Source: Raoultibacter massiliensis (GTDB lineage: Bacteria > Actinomycetota > Coriobacteriia > Coriobacteriales > Eggerthellaceae). From it: a DNA stretch of 64,000 nucleotides. Location of the stretch: NCBI RefSeq assembly GCF_900199545.1, contig NZ_LT962671.1, positions 2,295,396-2,359,395 on the forward strand. The letters run 5' to 3'. Positions 1 to 7,781 of this stretch are shown in pieces. Both the position numbers and the translations under genes were made by a program. Under the pieces are notes generated by a model, which had not been told where the DNA came from, ran no database searches, and saw nothing but the letters and a program-made list of their open reading frames with translations. The first letter of the stretch is position 1; each line of letters opens with the position of its first letter.

Positions 1-98
1 GGAAGCTGGGGATCGTATGCAGGATATCCGTACCCCCCTGCCCCCTGCATCCGGTTCGGGTGCAGGGGATCAATCGGATCGTTGTCATCGTTAGGCAC
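1..98 (-). CDS. 5' end of an unknown protein, cut by the window edge
   Basis: A GTG codon (complement of 96-98) follows a strong Shine-Dalgarno sequence, GAGGAGG, with 5 bases between. The frame stays open for 32 codons to the window edge. The visible N-terminus is acidic and then rich in Gly, Pro and Tyr (MPNDDNDPIDP, then GAGGYGYPAYDP), a low-complexity composition common ahead of membrane domains such as TM2 or RDD. The family cannot be named because the conserved part lies outside the window. The call rests on the ribosome binding site and the open frame. Confidence 0.55.
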   Translation of the reverse strand, partial: MPNDDNDPIDPLHPNRMQGAGGYGYPAYDPQL

Positions 99-505
99 GG
101 CAGCCTCCTCTTCTCGTATAACCAGCATACGAGTTGAAGCAGCGAAAGTACAGTGACAAAACAGTCATCATCGCGCGCAGGTCGCCGAGGGCGCCCCGTA
201 GACCCGCGCCATCTTATTGCAGCTCGATCAAAACGAACCATCCGCAAGCGAATCGGCTGCCGTTTCCGCCGCGCCCCTTCGCGCCCCGCGCATCCTTCAA
301 GCCGTCGTCTGGTCGCATCGGAAGAGCCTGAAGTCGAGAAAGCCCCTCGCGGCAAGGGATCGACGAGGGGCTTCGGAAAGGTGGCTCTCGGGAAGAAAGA
401 GCCCGAATCGGTTGGGTGGCGGCCGAACCGAGGGAGCCCGAATTCGGCCGCATGAGAAAACGTCGTTGCACGGTTGCCGGCACGAGCCGACGCGCGCAAC
501 GTGCG
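99..505. other. Intergenic stretch of about 400 bp with hairpins
   Basis: It lies between the start of the partial gene at 1-98 and the stop of the catalase gene. Short frames here have no ribosome binding site and Arg/Pro-rich translations, so no gene is called. It holds the terminator-like hairpin at 340-373 and a smaller one just after it (GGCTCT/AGAGCC). The promoter of the 1-98 gene should be near 99-200, but I see no convincing -35/-10 pair. Confidence 0.5.
340..373. terminator. Hairpin downstream of catalase
   Basis: AAGCCCCTCG (340-349) pairs perfectly with CGAGGGGCTT (364-373) across a 14-base loop. It lies about 130 bp past the catalase stop on the minus strand. The T-run is poor, so it may be an inefficient terminator or an RNA 3' end stabiliser. 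Confidence 0.45.
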
Positions 506-2074
506 TTAGCTGGTTGCGCCCCCCGCTTTACGCGCGGGAACGCTCTGGCCCGTTGCGGCCATGCGCTCTTCATGGGACATGCCCGCAAGCCGAACGACTT
601 CGTCGATCGAGAGCCCGAGCGCTTCGGCCAAACGGGTTCCGTACTCCGGATCGGCCTTGTAGCAATGGGCGGCATGGCGAAGCTTGATGTTCTCGGTTAC
701 AGGTGCGATATCGGCAGCTGTGTTCGAAATCAGCAGCGCCCGCTTGTCCTCGGTCATGAGGCGGTACAGGTCACCGGGCTGGTAGAACGTATCATCGGTC
801 GGATCGTCGGCAGGATCCCACGCGTCCATCGGGCCAAACAGATCGAGCGGCGGCTCCGCAGCTTCGGGCTGTTGTTGCCACTGGCCGTAGGAATTCGGCT
901 CGTAACCTATGGTCGCGCCGAAATTGCCATCGGTGCGCATCTGCCCGTCGCGATGGAACTCGGCATAGGGGCACCGGGGTTTGTTGACCGGAATGTGGTT
1001 GTGGTTCACGCCCAAGCGATAGCGCTGCGCATCGCCATAGGCGAACAGGCGGCCCTGCAAAAGCTTATCGGGCGACAGGCCGATGCCAGGTACAAGATGC
1101 GTCGGTGCGAACGCCGCCTGCTCTACTTCGGCGAAATAGTTCTGCGGATTGCGGTTCAGCTCGAGCGTGCCGACCTCGATAAGGGGAAACTCCTTCTGAC
1201 TCCACGTCTTCGTTATATCGAAGGGATTCTCCTTGTAGTTCTTAGCCGTCTGTTCGTCCATAACCTGAATGCAGAACCGCCATCTCGGGTAATCGCCGCG
1301 CTCGATTGCTTCGAACAGATCGCGCTGGTGGCTTTCGCGATCGCCCGCGATCAGGGCAGCCGCCTCCTCGTTCGTGAGGTTCTTGATGCCCTGCTCGCAC
1401 TTGAGGTGGAACTTCACCCACGTGCGTTCGTTGTTCTCGTTGATGAGCGAATACGTATGGCTTCCGAACCCGTGCATATGGCGATAGCTCGCAGGGATGC
1501 CGCGATCGCTCATGACGATCGTCACCTGATGAAGCGCCTCGGGCAAACTCGACCAGAAGTCCCAGTTGCTCTGAGGCGAATGCATGTTGGTATGGGGATC
1601 GCGCTTGACCACATGGTTGAGATCGATGAACTTCTTCGGATCGCGCAGGAAGAACACCGGCGTGTTGTTGCCGACGAGATCCCAGTTGCCCTCAGGCGTA
1701 TAGAATTTAATGGCGAAGCCGCGAATATCGCGCTCCGCGTCGGCGGCCCCGCGTTCGCCTGCAACGGTGGAGAATCGAACGAAAACCTCGGTTTCGGCGC
1801 CGGGAGCGAACACCTTCGCCTTCGTGTACTTGCTGACATCGCCCGTCACTGTGAAGACGCCGAAGGCCCCTGATCCCTTCGCATGCATGCGGCGTTCGGG
1901 GATGACCTCGCGATCGAAGTGCGCGAGCTTTTCGATCATCCAGTTGTCCTGGAGCATCATCGGGCCGCGTTCCCCCGCCGTCAGCGTATGGTTGTTGTCG
2001 GCAACAGGGTTTCCTGCTTCGTTGGTAAGCTTGGTAGTATCCGGCGCGGGATTCTGCACATCCGATTCCCTCAT
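506..2074 (-). CDS. katA: Monofunctional haem catalase
   Basis: This enzyme dismutates hydrogen peroxide to water and oxygen in the cytoplasm. The 522-residue protein is of clade 3 (small subunit) type length. Seen in order: the N-terminal [11 protein letters not shown] block, the catalytic His region ([12 protein letters not shown]), the [14 protein letters not shown] segment, the distal Asn region ([15 protein letters not shown]), and the proximal haem-ligand segment [14 protein letters not shown] containing the Tyr ligand. The start has GAGGAGAG about 4 bases upstream. It is transcribed alone: a hairpin follows it and a perfect palindrome lies about 100 bp upstream, suggesting a dedicated peroxide or metal regulator. 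In an anaerobe it fits oxygen-stress defence, with the glutathione peroxidase at 31563. Confidence 0.97.
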   Translation of the reverse strand: MRESDVQNPAPDTTKLTNEAGNPVADNNHTLTAGERGPMMLQDNWMIEKLAHFDREVIPERRMHAKGSGAFGVFTVTGDVSKYTKAKVFAPGAETEVFVRFSTVAGERGAADAERDIRGFAIKFYTPEGNWDLVGNNTPVFFLRDPKKFIDLNHVVKRDPHTNMHSPQSNWDFWSSLPEALHQVTIVMSDRGIPASYRHMHGFGSHTYSLINENNERTWVKFHLKCEQGIKNLTNEEAAALIAGDRESHQRDLFEAIERGDYPRWRFCIQVMDEQTAKNYKENPFDITKTWSQKEFPLIEVGTLELNRNPQNYFAEVEQAAFAPTHLVPGIGLSPDKLLQGRLFAYGDAQRYRLGVNHNHIPVNKPRCPYAEFHRDGQMRTDGNFGATIGYEPNSYGQWQQQPEAAEPPLDLFGPMDAWDPADDPTDDTFYQPGDLYRLMTEDKRALLISNTAADIAPVTENIKLRHAAHCYKADPEYGTRLAEALGLSIDEVVRLAGMSHEERMAATGQSVPARKAGGATS

Positions 2075-2172
2075 GGGTCTCTCCTCTGTTCGGGCTGCAG
2101 CGCTTCGTCTGCAGGACTCTGATAAGGCGGTCGCCCTCTGTTCTTATATGATTCAGTTTAACAGGTTCTTAC

Positions 2173-2201
2173 TCCTTATTGATATAAATTATCAATAAGG
2201 A
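2173..2201. promoter_or_regulatory. Perfect palindrome upstream of catalase, candidate operator
   Basis: TCCTTATTGATA (2173-2184) and TATCAATAAGGA (2190-2201) are perfect 12-base inverted arms around a 5-base AT centre. It lies 99-127 bp upstream of the catalase start in an AT-rich stretch, the right place for an operator. AT-rich symmetrical sites of this kind are typical of Fur/PerR-type metalloregulators, but the match to their consensus is only general. The regulator is therefore an inference. Confidence 0.5.
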
Positions 2202-2243
2202 TTTAATATCCATTATTTCGCTATGATTTTGGCTGAGAAACAC

Positions 2244-2281
2244 CCCCGAACGCAAGAAGGCCTCCGAAAAGGAGGCCTTCG
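2244..2281. repeat. Terminator-bearing repeat, copy 1 of 2
   Basis: A 38-base sequence identical to 6637-6674. It contains the hairpin GAAGGCCTCC-GAAAA-GGAGGCCTTC (2256-2280) preceded by CCCCGAACGCAA. Both copies have the same orientation and sit downstream of minus-strand genes, here after the flavoprotein at 2387. On the minus strand the hairpin is followed by TTGCG, a weak T-run. Confidence 0.75.
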
Positions 2282-2291
2282 GATCGGGCGG

Positions 2292-2329
2292 ATGATTATC
2301 GGCGACTGCAAATGGTCGCCGATAATCAT
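2292..2329. terminator. Strong hairpin downstream of the flavoprotein gene
   Basis: ATGATTATCGGCGAC (2292-2306) and its exact reverse complement (2315-2329) form a 15-bp stem with an 8-base loop, 58 bp beyond the stop of the flavoprotein gene. Together with the hairpin at 2256-2280 it makes a double terminator between that gene and catalase. The plus-strand side is followed by TTTC. Confidence 0.6.
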
Positions 2330-2386
2330 TTCTACACCGTGTCGACGACTGTCTTTTCAAACGGCATAGCCACCTCGGCCAAGCCG

Positions 2387-4882
2387 CTATCGAGCGGATG
2401 ACTGCGCCTCCACATCAACCAATGCCGGGCTTACATACGTAAATCCGCCGTACTCATCGTTGATGTAGCGAGCCGCATTGGCACCGGCAAGACGACCGCT
2501 CGTCCACAGCCAGCCTTGAGCAACGCCCCCAAAACCCACGTAGTTGCGATTGGGGTTCAAGAGAACCCCCATGGAGTCGGCTCCGATCGCATATAAACCT
2601 GATATCGGAGTCTCGTGATCGTCTTTCAGCACCCGAATATCGGTATCGACATCCAGCCCCCCGCAGGTCGAGAACGATGTATTGAATATCTGAATAGCGT
2701 AATAAGGGCCACATGTAAATTCGGTAAGGTATTGGGGGTCTTTTCCGAATGCAGTATCCTCTCCCGCCTTGCACAGCTTATTGTACTCCGCGACGGTCGC
2801 CTCGAGGACATCTACATCAATCCCGATCTGACCCGCAAGATCGGCGATGGAGTCACCCTTCCATGCCATGCCCTCTTCAATTGCATAGCCGAGCCCCTCG
2901 TACACCTCGGGAACGGGCATATCGGCCGGGATATCCCCTTGCGCACAGTATCCTTCCCACTTATAGATCTTGTTGAAACCTTCGGTTGCGATTTCCTGAA
3001 GCACATCATCGGAGACGATCGAGTAATAGTAGTTCCCCGAAGCAAAACAAGGCCAGGACTCATGGTCCTGATCGTCAGCGAAGCTTTCGTATTTCGCTTC
3101 ATCCATGTAACGCTTACCCTCTTTGTTGACTGCAACGACATTGGCAGAAATGCCACATGCAAGCGGAATGTTGTTGAGCGTCCACGACTTGTACCTGCCC
3201 GTGCGGCCGTCCAGCACATCATCGTAGAAATTGATCGGATACTGATGCAACCAATGGTCGGTGCTCACATGCATGATGTTCGGACTCATTCCGATATTAT
3301 AAGTTCCAGCACCGATATCAAGTGCAGCCTGGACCATCAAACCCGTGTCCTGATCGGTGCCAATGCGCTTCCGCTCTCCCCTCCATCGCTCATCAAGCAA
3401 CGCATCGACCATGTCGGGGTTTGCGCTAAATCCTCCCGTATTCATAATGACAGCTTTTGCACTGATGACGTACTCTTTTCCTGTCGCTCGGTTACGGGCC
3501 TTAACGCCTACAACCTTGCTATCATCGGTGAGGAATTCGTATCCTTCCGTCTCAAGCAGATACTTGCCGCCCTGCGCCGCGATCTCAGCGAGCATTTGCT
3601 TGTAATAAGTGTCGAGCACCGCACGGCGATCCTCGTAGGTTCCCACATCGGCATTCGATGTCAAAGCAACGTTGTAGCTTGTTAAACCTTTGGTAAAAGG
3701 ATTCGTCTTCCCCATATCGCCAAAAATCCAACCCATATCGTATAGCCAGTCGATAGTGCGGCCGGACTCTTCGAAGTACAAATCGATAAGCTCCTCTTTT
3801 GCCATCTGCTCACCGTCAGTTGTTGTAAACTGCTTCCAGATACCCTTAAACGCCTCTGCATCGACGAAAGGTTCGCCGCCGTTTTTAACCGCTTGATACT
3901 CGGGCGGATTGACTGCGCATCCTTCGTGCGTTAGCGCCGATTTTCCTCCGTACTTGCCGGCTCGATCGATACCGAGCAAGCTCACGCGCCCTCCCCCGTT
4001 GAGTTGCTGAATCGATTCGCATGCGCTCTTCATTGCCGCAATGCCACCGGTTCCCATCCCAACCACAAGCACATCGACGTCAATCTCTTCGGTAATCCCT
4101 ACCTCCGATTTTTCGGGTGCCACTTGGAACTTGCTCACAGCAGCAGCATTCGACCCCCCGGCAACGAGCGCCTCTTGCAGCGCCTGCTTGATTGCCGATT
4201 TAACCGCATTGCTCGATGACGTAGCGCCGGCAACCGCATCGACCGCAATTGATTGGCTTTCGATTATCCGGGGGAACAGCAAATCTTTCACGCTTTGAAG
4301 AATGACTTCTGTTTCGCCATGCTCGAACCGGTCGGTTGGCGTCTCGATTTTGAGTATCGAAGTCTCATTGACTGTAATGGTTACCGGTAAATCCCATATC
4401 TGCCAATAACCCTTTGCCTTCCCCGTGTATTCGCCTGGTGCCATCTTGACTTCCATGGATCCAGAAGCGCCCATTGCATCATTGTAGGCAGTCGTGGAAG
4501 CATCTTGAATAGCAGACGAGGTAAAAGTAGCGCCGGCAACCGTGTCAACCTGAATGCTTTCAGAATCGATCATTTCCTGTTGCATCACGGCGATCGCACG
4601 ACCACCGCGATTCGGTGTTTCGAATTTACCTTCGATACTTGCGTTTTTAACGGATCCGCTCCCAGTATCGACCGTCAGCTCAACCTCGACATCGCCACCA
4701 TAACCGGGCGCAATGGCAGATGCCGTCACAGTCCCACTCGAGCCGGCAGCGTTCTCCGAGGCGCATCCGGCAAGCGAAACGAGTCCCGTGCCAAGCGCCC
4801 CAGCTCCAAGCATTCCAGCAGCAGCGCCTTTCAAAAACCCCCGCCTCGACACGCTTGTGCATGATCCATCGATTTCTCCCAT
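2387..4882 (-). CDS. Tat-exported flavoprotein reductase with two FMN-binding domains and an FAD domain (fumarate/urocanate reductase-like)
   Basis: A predicted extracytoplasmic reductase of the flavocytochrome c/fumarate reductase superfamily; the substrate is unknown. The chosen ATG (831 aa) has AAGGAAAGG upstream; the in-frame extension to 5014 has no ribosome binding site and starts inside a palindrome. Seen: a twin-arginine motif (SRRGFLKG), then an LAGC lipobox, so it is probably a Tat lipoprotein. Next are two FMN_bind-type modules, each with a flavinylation-like motif (DTVAGATFTSSA and DAVAGATSSSNA). Then comes an FAD_binding_2 domain with the dinucleotide fold VDVLVVGMGTGG and a C-terminal FAD-capping segment (NRNYVGFGGVAQG). 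Tandem FMN modules suggest an electron wire fed from a membrane quinol or NADH donor. The LuxR-type regulator immediately upstream is the likely controller. Confidence 0.88.
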   Translation of the reverse strand: MGEIDGSCTSVSRRGFLKGAAAGMLGAGALGTGLVSLAGCASENAAGSSGTVTASAIAPGYGGDVEVELTVDTGSGSVKNASIEGKFETPNRGGRAIAVMQQEMIDSESIQVDTVAGATFTSSAIQDASTTAYNDAMGASGSMEVKMAPGEYTGKAKGYWQIWDLPVTITVNETSILKIETPTDRFEHGETEVILQSVKDLLFPRIIESQSIAVDAVAGATSSSNAVKSAIKQALQEALVAGGSNAAAVSKFQVAPEKSEVGITEEIDVDVLVVGMGTGGIAAMKSACESIQQLNGGGRVSLLGIDRAGKYGGKSALTHEGCAVNPPEYQAVKNGGEPFVDAEAFKGIWKQFTTTDGEQMAKEELIDLYFEESGRTIDWLYDMGWIFGDMGKTNPFTKGLTSYNVALTSNADVGTYEDRRAVLDTYYKQMLAEIAAQGGKYLLETEGYEFLTDDSKVVGVKARNRATGKEYVISAKAVIMNTGGFSANPDMVDALLDERWRGERKRIGTDQDTGLMVQAALDIGAGTYNIGMSPNIMHVSTDHWLHQYPINFYDDVLDGRTGRYKSWTLNNIPLACGISANVVAVNKEGKRYMDEAKYESFADDQDHESWPCFASGNYYYSIVSDDVLQEIATEGFNKIYKWEGYCAQGDIPADMPVPEVYEGLGYAIEEGMAWKGDSIADLAGQIGIDVDVLEATVAEYNKLCKAGEDTAFGKDPQYLTEFTCGPYYAIQIFNTSFSTCGGLDVDTDIRVLKDDHETPISGLYAIGADSMGVLLNPNRNYVGFGGVAQGWLWTSGRLAGANAARYINDEYGGFTYVSPALVDVEAQSSAR

Positions 4883-4981
4883 AACCCATCCTTTCCTTGT
4901 AAACGACCATGGGAAAAGGCTACGGAAAATCCTCAGACAGAACATCGACTCCATGCGTCGATTTACCGGAAATAGCTGCAT

Positions 4982-5014
4982 ATGACATCTAGACCCCCTG
5001 AGTCTAGATGTCAT
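4982..5014. promoter_or_regulatory. 13-bp perfect inverted repeat upstream of the flavoprotein gene
   Basis: ATGACATCTAGAC (4982-4994) and GTCTAGATGTCAT (5002-5014) are perfect arms around a 7-base centre, 100-132 bp upstream of the flavoprotein start. It could be an operator for the adjacent LuxR-type regulator or part of the regulator's 3' end. The AT-balanced arms and lack of a T-run favour an operator. Confidence 0.45.
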
Positions 5015-5033
5015 TTCATCAGGTAATACAGCG

Positions 5034-5066
5034 CGATGGGAGACGGAGGCACGCCGTCTCCCATCG
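5034..5066. terminator. Hairpin after the LuxR-type regulator
   Basis: CGATGGGAGACGG and CCGTCTCCCATCG form a 13-bp perfect stem with a 7-base loop, 20 bp past the regulator's stop on the minus strand. It would separate the regulator transcript from the flavoprotein downstream. No good T-run follows. Confidence 0.55.
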
Positions 5067-5085
5067 GATCCGCATTGACCGCCAA

Positions 5086-6582
5086 CTACGAATCACCAGG
5101 TTCCTCGACTAATCCGATCAGCTCCTGCTGCCCGTGAACACCAAGCTTTTGATAGACGTGGGTCATATGGGTATGGGCGGTTCCCTTCGATATATGCAAT
5201 TTCGCCATGATGACCGACAGGTTTCTGCCTTTTGCCATCAGCATCAACACTTCTGTTTCACGCGGTGTCAGCCCACGCTTCTTCGCTAAAGCGCGAGCGT
5301 TTTCTTCCATGGTCGCCTCATACGATAGAGCTGATCCGCTGGATGGGAGAGTGTTGAACAGGTTGTCGATGGTCCGTTCGGGAAACAACCAAAAAAAGCA
5401 GACGATCAGCGCCAGCAAAAGAATCGGAACAAACGTTGCGATCTGAATAACCTGAGCGTCAAGCGCACCGAGGGCAACTGAAGCAAATACAAGGCCAAAC
5501 GCGTACCCCAGATTCTTCGCCGCAGTTAGAAAACCGAAATAGCGCAAAGGGGAGAACCCGAATACCTGGACCGTTCTCGCAACAAGGATCCAGGTAAGGA
5601 TATCGAAGAATTTTCGACCTACCCCCGAAATCATTAACGCAATCTCGCCGAACGCTGCAGGAGAAATGAGGTAGAGAACGAACCCAACAGCGGTTATTGG
5701 AAGGATAAGCCTGAACAGAGAGACCGCACTCAAAGGCTTGATCAGTAAAAACGTACACAAAAGAATTAGCGCCGCGAGCAGATTGGCCCAGAACCGTATC
5801 TGAGAAGCCATCTCGGACGGCAAAGCATCATATGTAATTGACACAACAAGATTGTAGATAAGGGAAAACACCAAACAACTCAAAAGAACATTCGCCAACG
5901 CCCTCCCGCTGCGCATTCGGGCTTCGCCAGCCGCCGAATCTGAATCGGTATCATTCTTCGAAGATGCCTCTGCGGCCAACATCGACCCAGAGGGTTTTGC
6001 AAGCAAGAGAAAGGCCATCGCACCGAAAAGCACCAACGAAACGATAAAGAAAGCCGAGCTTGGTAACAGGCCCATGGCGATGCCTAAAAGAGAAGACACT
6101 GCCATTACGAACAGCGTATATATCTGTATTCCAGATGGCGGCAATTTGGTAAATTTTATACCCCAAACCGTCTCGAAAAATCCGCAGCATGCACCGATCA
6201 AAACGAAACCGAAATAAAAAAGCGCATCGATGGCATCAAGCTTCCCCAACATGACGCACGCCATGCCGAGAGTTCCTATCGCCGCAAATGCTCCGACAGC
6301 AGGTACAGCCATACCTGCAACACGATCGGGCATCATCCTTTTTGACAGCAAAGCCACGATTGCCGCGACAATTGCGGCAGTAAGGTACAAAGCAACCTGA
6401 AGACCCAACGAAGCCCCTGAAGTCCAGATTTCATTAGCCGAATACGCCAAATAGCCGGTAACCCATGCGCGGCAAAATCCAAACCCTAAAAGATCCCATC
6501 GAAAAGGAACGAGGACATCTCCTATTGGCTCTTTGGCTTCGAACACCCTTATTGCACCCCTCACGGCTTGCGCAACTCCCAA
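5086..6582 (-). CDS. Polytopic membrane regulator with C-terminal LuxR HTH
   Basis: About 420 residues of closely spaced hydrophobic helices (an MFS-like 12-helix layout) are followed by a LuxR-type HTH in the last 65 residues (LTPRETEVLMLMAKGR, then HISKGTAHTHMTHVYQKLG). This architecture is common in Eggerthellaceae, where such proteins sit beside exported reductases and are thought to sense their substrate at the membrane. The longest frame begins with TTG at 6582, which lacks a clear ribosome binding site. In-frame GTG codons about 5 and 12 codons further in have GGGAG or GAGGGG upstream and may be the true start. Its neighbour and probable target is the flavoprotein at 2387-4882. Confidence 0.87.
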   Translation of the reverse strand: MGVAQAVRGAIRVFEAKEPIGDVLVPFRWDLLGFGFCRAWVTGYLAYSANEIWTSGASLGLQVALYLTAAIVAAIVALLSKRMMPDRVAGMAVPAVGAFAAIGTLGMACVMLGKLDAIDALFYFGFVLIGACCGFFETVWGIKFTKLPPSGIQIYTLFVMAVSSLLGIAMGLLPSSAFFIVSLVLFGAMAFLLLAKPSGSMLAAEASSKNDTDSDSAAGEARMRSGRALANVLLSCLVFSLIYNLVVSITYDALPSEMASQIRFWANLLAALILLCTFLLIKPLSAVSLFRLILPITAVGFVLYLISPAAFGEIALMISGVGRKFFDILTWILVARTVQVFGFSPLRYFGFLTAAKNLGYAFGLVFASVALGALDAQVIQIATFVPILLLALIVCFFWLFPERTIDNLFNTLPSSGSALSYEATMEENARALAKKRGLTPRETEVLMLMAKGRNLSVIMAKLHISKGTAHTHMTHVYQKLGVHGQQELIGLVEEPGDS

Positions 6583-6636
6583 ATCGCAATACTAGCACAC
6601 TTCCACCATCGTGACGCCCCAAGCACACGTGAGACG

Positions 6637-6674
6637 CCCCGAACGCAAGAAGGCCTCCGAAAAGGAGGCCTTCG
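6637..6674. repeat. Terminator-bearing repeat, copy 2 of 2
   Basis: Identical over 38 bases to 2244-2281, with the same GAAGGCCTCC/GGAGGCCTTC stem and GAAAA loop. It sits 27 bp past the aldolase stop and so should terminate that gene on the minus strand. Confidence 0.75.
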
Positions 6675-6700
6675 AAACCGTTTGACGTGTTTTTGCCGAT

Positions 6701-7639
6701 TTACAGCGAAAAATCCTCGTCGCCGTTGAAGATGTCGAGCGCATCTTCAACCGATGCATCGGCAAGCGTGATGGCAGAGATGGCCTTGGTCAGGCGCACC
6801 GCCTCATCGAGCGAGCGCTGATGGATGTTGCGCCCGGTTGCGTTTCCGCATGCGCCACCAACATGGATCTGATCGTAGAGCTGGGTAAGGAAGGTCTCGG
6901 CGTCAACCGTGGAACCGCCGGCGCACACGAGGCCGCAGCGACCGGAAGCCATCGAGGCGATCTTGAGAGCTTCCGCCGGAGCGGTGCCGTCTTCGGGTTT
7001 CGGAGGATTGACCTTCACGAAATCGGCGCCCAGGCAAAGGGCAACGCCAGCGGCACCGGCGATGAGCGCGGGATCCTTCTCGGCGGTAACCGCCTTGCCG
7101 CGGGGGTAAATCCACAGCACGACGATGAGGCCGTTGGCATGAGCCTGGGCAATGAGTTCGCCTGCTTCGGCCATCATGGTGGATTCGAATTCGGAACCGA
7201 GGTAAATGGTGTAGCCGATACCGACGATATTCACGCCCGCTTCACGCATGGCGAGCACGGCATCGAGATCGTAGAGCTGCGGGGAATAGGGATCCTCCTG
7301 CTTCGTGCCCACGATGTTGGTCTTGGAATTCATCTTCACGAGGTAGTTGATTTCCGGATAGTCAGCCGCATACTGGGCTATCAGGCCGCGCTGGCCCGCC
7401 AGCACGCCGCATACGCCCTGGCTCCCGATCTTGAACAGATGCTCGGGTTCGGCATCGGCGATATCGATTCCCTCGCCGTAGAAATCGGCATTGAGATGCT
7501 CGATCTTCTGGTCGCACGCAAACAGCATGAGACGACCGGTGCCGCGCGTGGCCTTCATGAAGTTGTCGATGTACTCTTCCCGTGATTCCGGCATCACGTC
7601 GACAGGAACCTTCACCTGATCGCGAGTGATTTTGGGCAT
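6701..7639 (-). CDS. Class I aldolase (DhnA/FbaB/LacD-like)
   Basis: A 312-residue TIM-barrel aldolase of the DeoC/FbaB/LacD group, which cleaves or forms C-C bonds through a Schiff-base lysine. The likely active lysine lies in GADFVKVNPPKPED. Other family segments are LFACDQKIEHLN near the N-terminus, GVNIVGIGYTIYLGSEFE, and the phosphate-binding CAGGS loop near the end. The start at 7639 has AAAGGAGG 6 bases upstream; an open frame extends 17 codons further but has no ribosome binding site. Fructose-1,6-bisphosphate is the likeliest substrate, but sequence alone does not exclude tagatose-bisphosphate or another sugar phosphate. It is flanked by terminators on both sides and so is probably monocistronic. 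Confidence 0.85.
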   Translation of the reverse strand: MPKITRDQVKVPVDVMPESREEYIDNFMKATRGTGRLMLFACDQKIEHLNADFYGEGIDIADAEPEHLFKIGSQGVCGVLAGQRGLIAQYAADYPEINYLVKMNSKTNIVGTKQEDPYSPQLYDLDAVLAMREAGVNIVGIGYTIYLGSEFESTMMAEAGELIAQAHANGLIVVLWIYPRGKAVTAEKDPALIAGAAGVALCLGADFVKVNPPKPEDGTAPAEALKIASMASGRCGLVCAGGSTVDAETFLTQLYDQIHVGGACGNATGRNIHQRSLDEAVRLTKAISAITLADASVEDALDIFNGDEDFSL

Positions 7640-7698
7640 ATCTTCCTCCTTTATAGGAATTCCCTTGTAGGAACTAAAACCATGGGCCAATTCTATAG

Positions 7699-7725
7699 GA
7701 AAAGCCCACGGGCGATGGGCTTTTC
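7699..7725. terminator. Bidirectional terminator between aldolase and TM2 genes
   Basis: GAAAAGCCCA (7699-7708) pairs with TGGGCTTTTC (7716-7725) over a 7-base loop. Read on the minus strand it lies 57 bp after the stop of the TM2 gene and its stem ends in a T-run. Confidence 0.7.
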
Positions 7726-7781
7726 ACAAGAAATATCGGGGAACGCTACGAACGCCGAATACCGTTGCTGCATCGAGGCGT

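Noticed and set aside
416..1873. A 485-codon plus-strand frame opposite catalase
   Set aside because: It is antisense to a clear catalase gene and its translation has no recognisable motif; it is a by-product of high G+C codon bias.
2169..2360. A 63-codon minus-strand frame between catalase and the flavoprotein
   Set aside because: It runs through two hairpins and half of the palindrome, which better explain this interval, and no ribosome binding site was seen.
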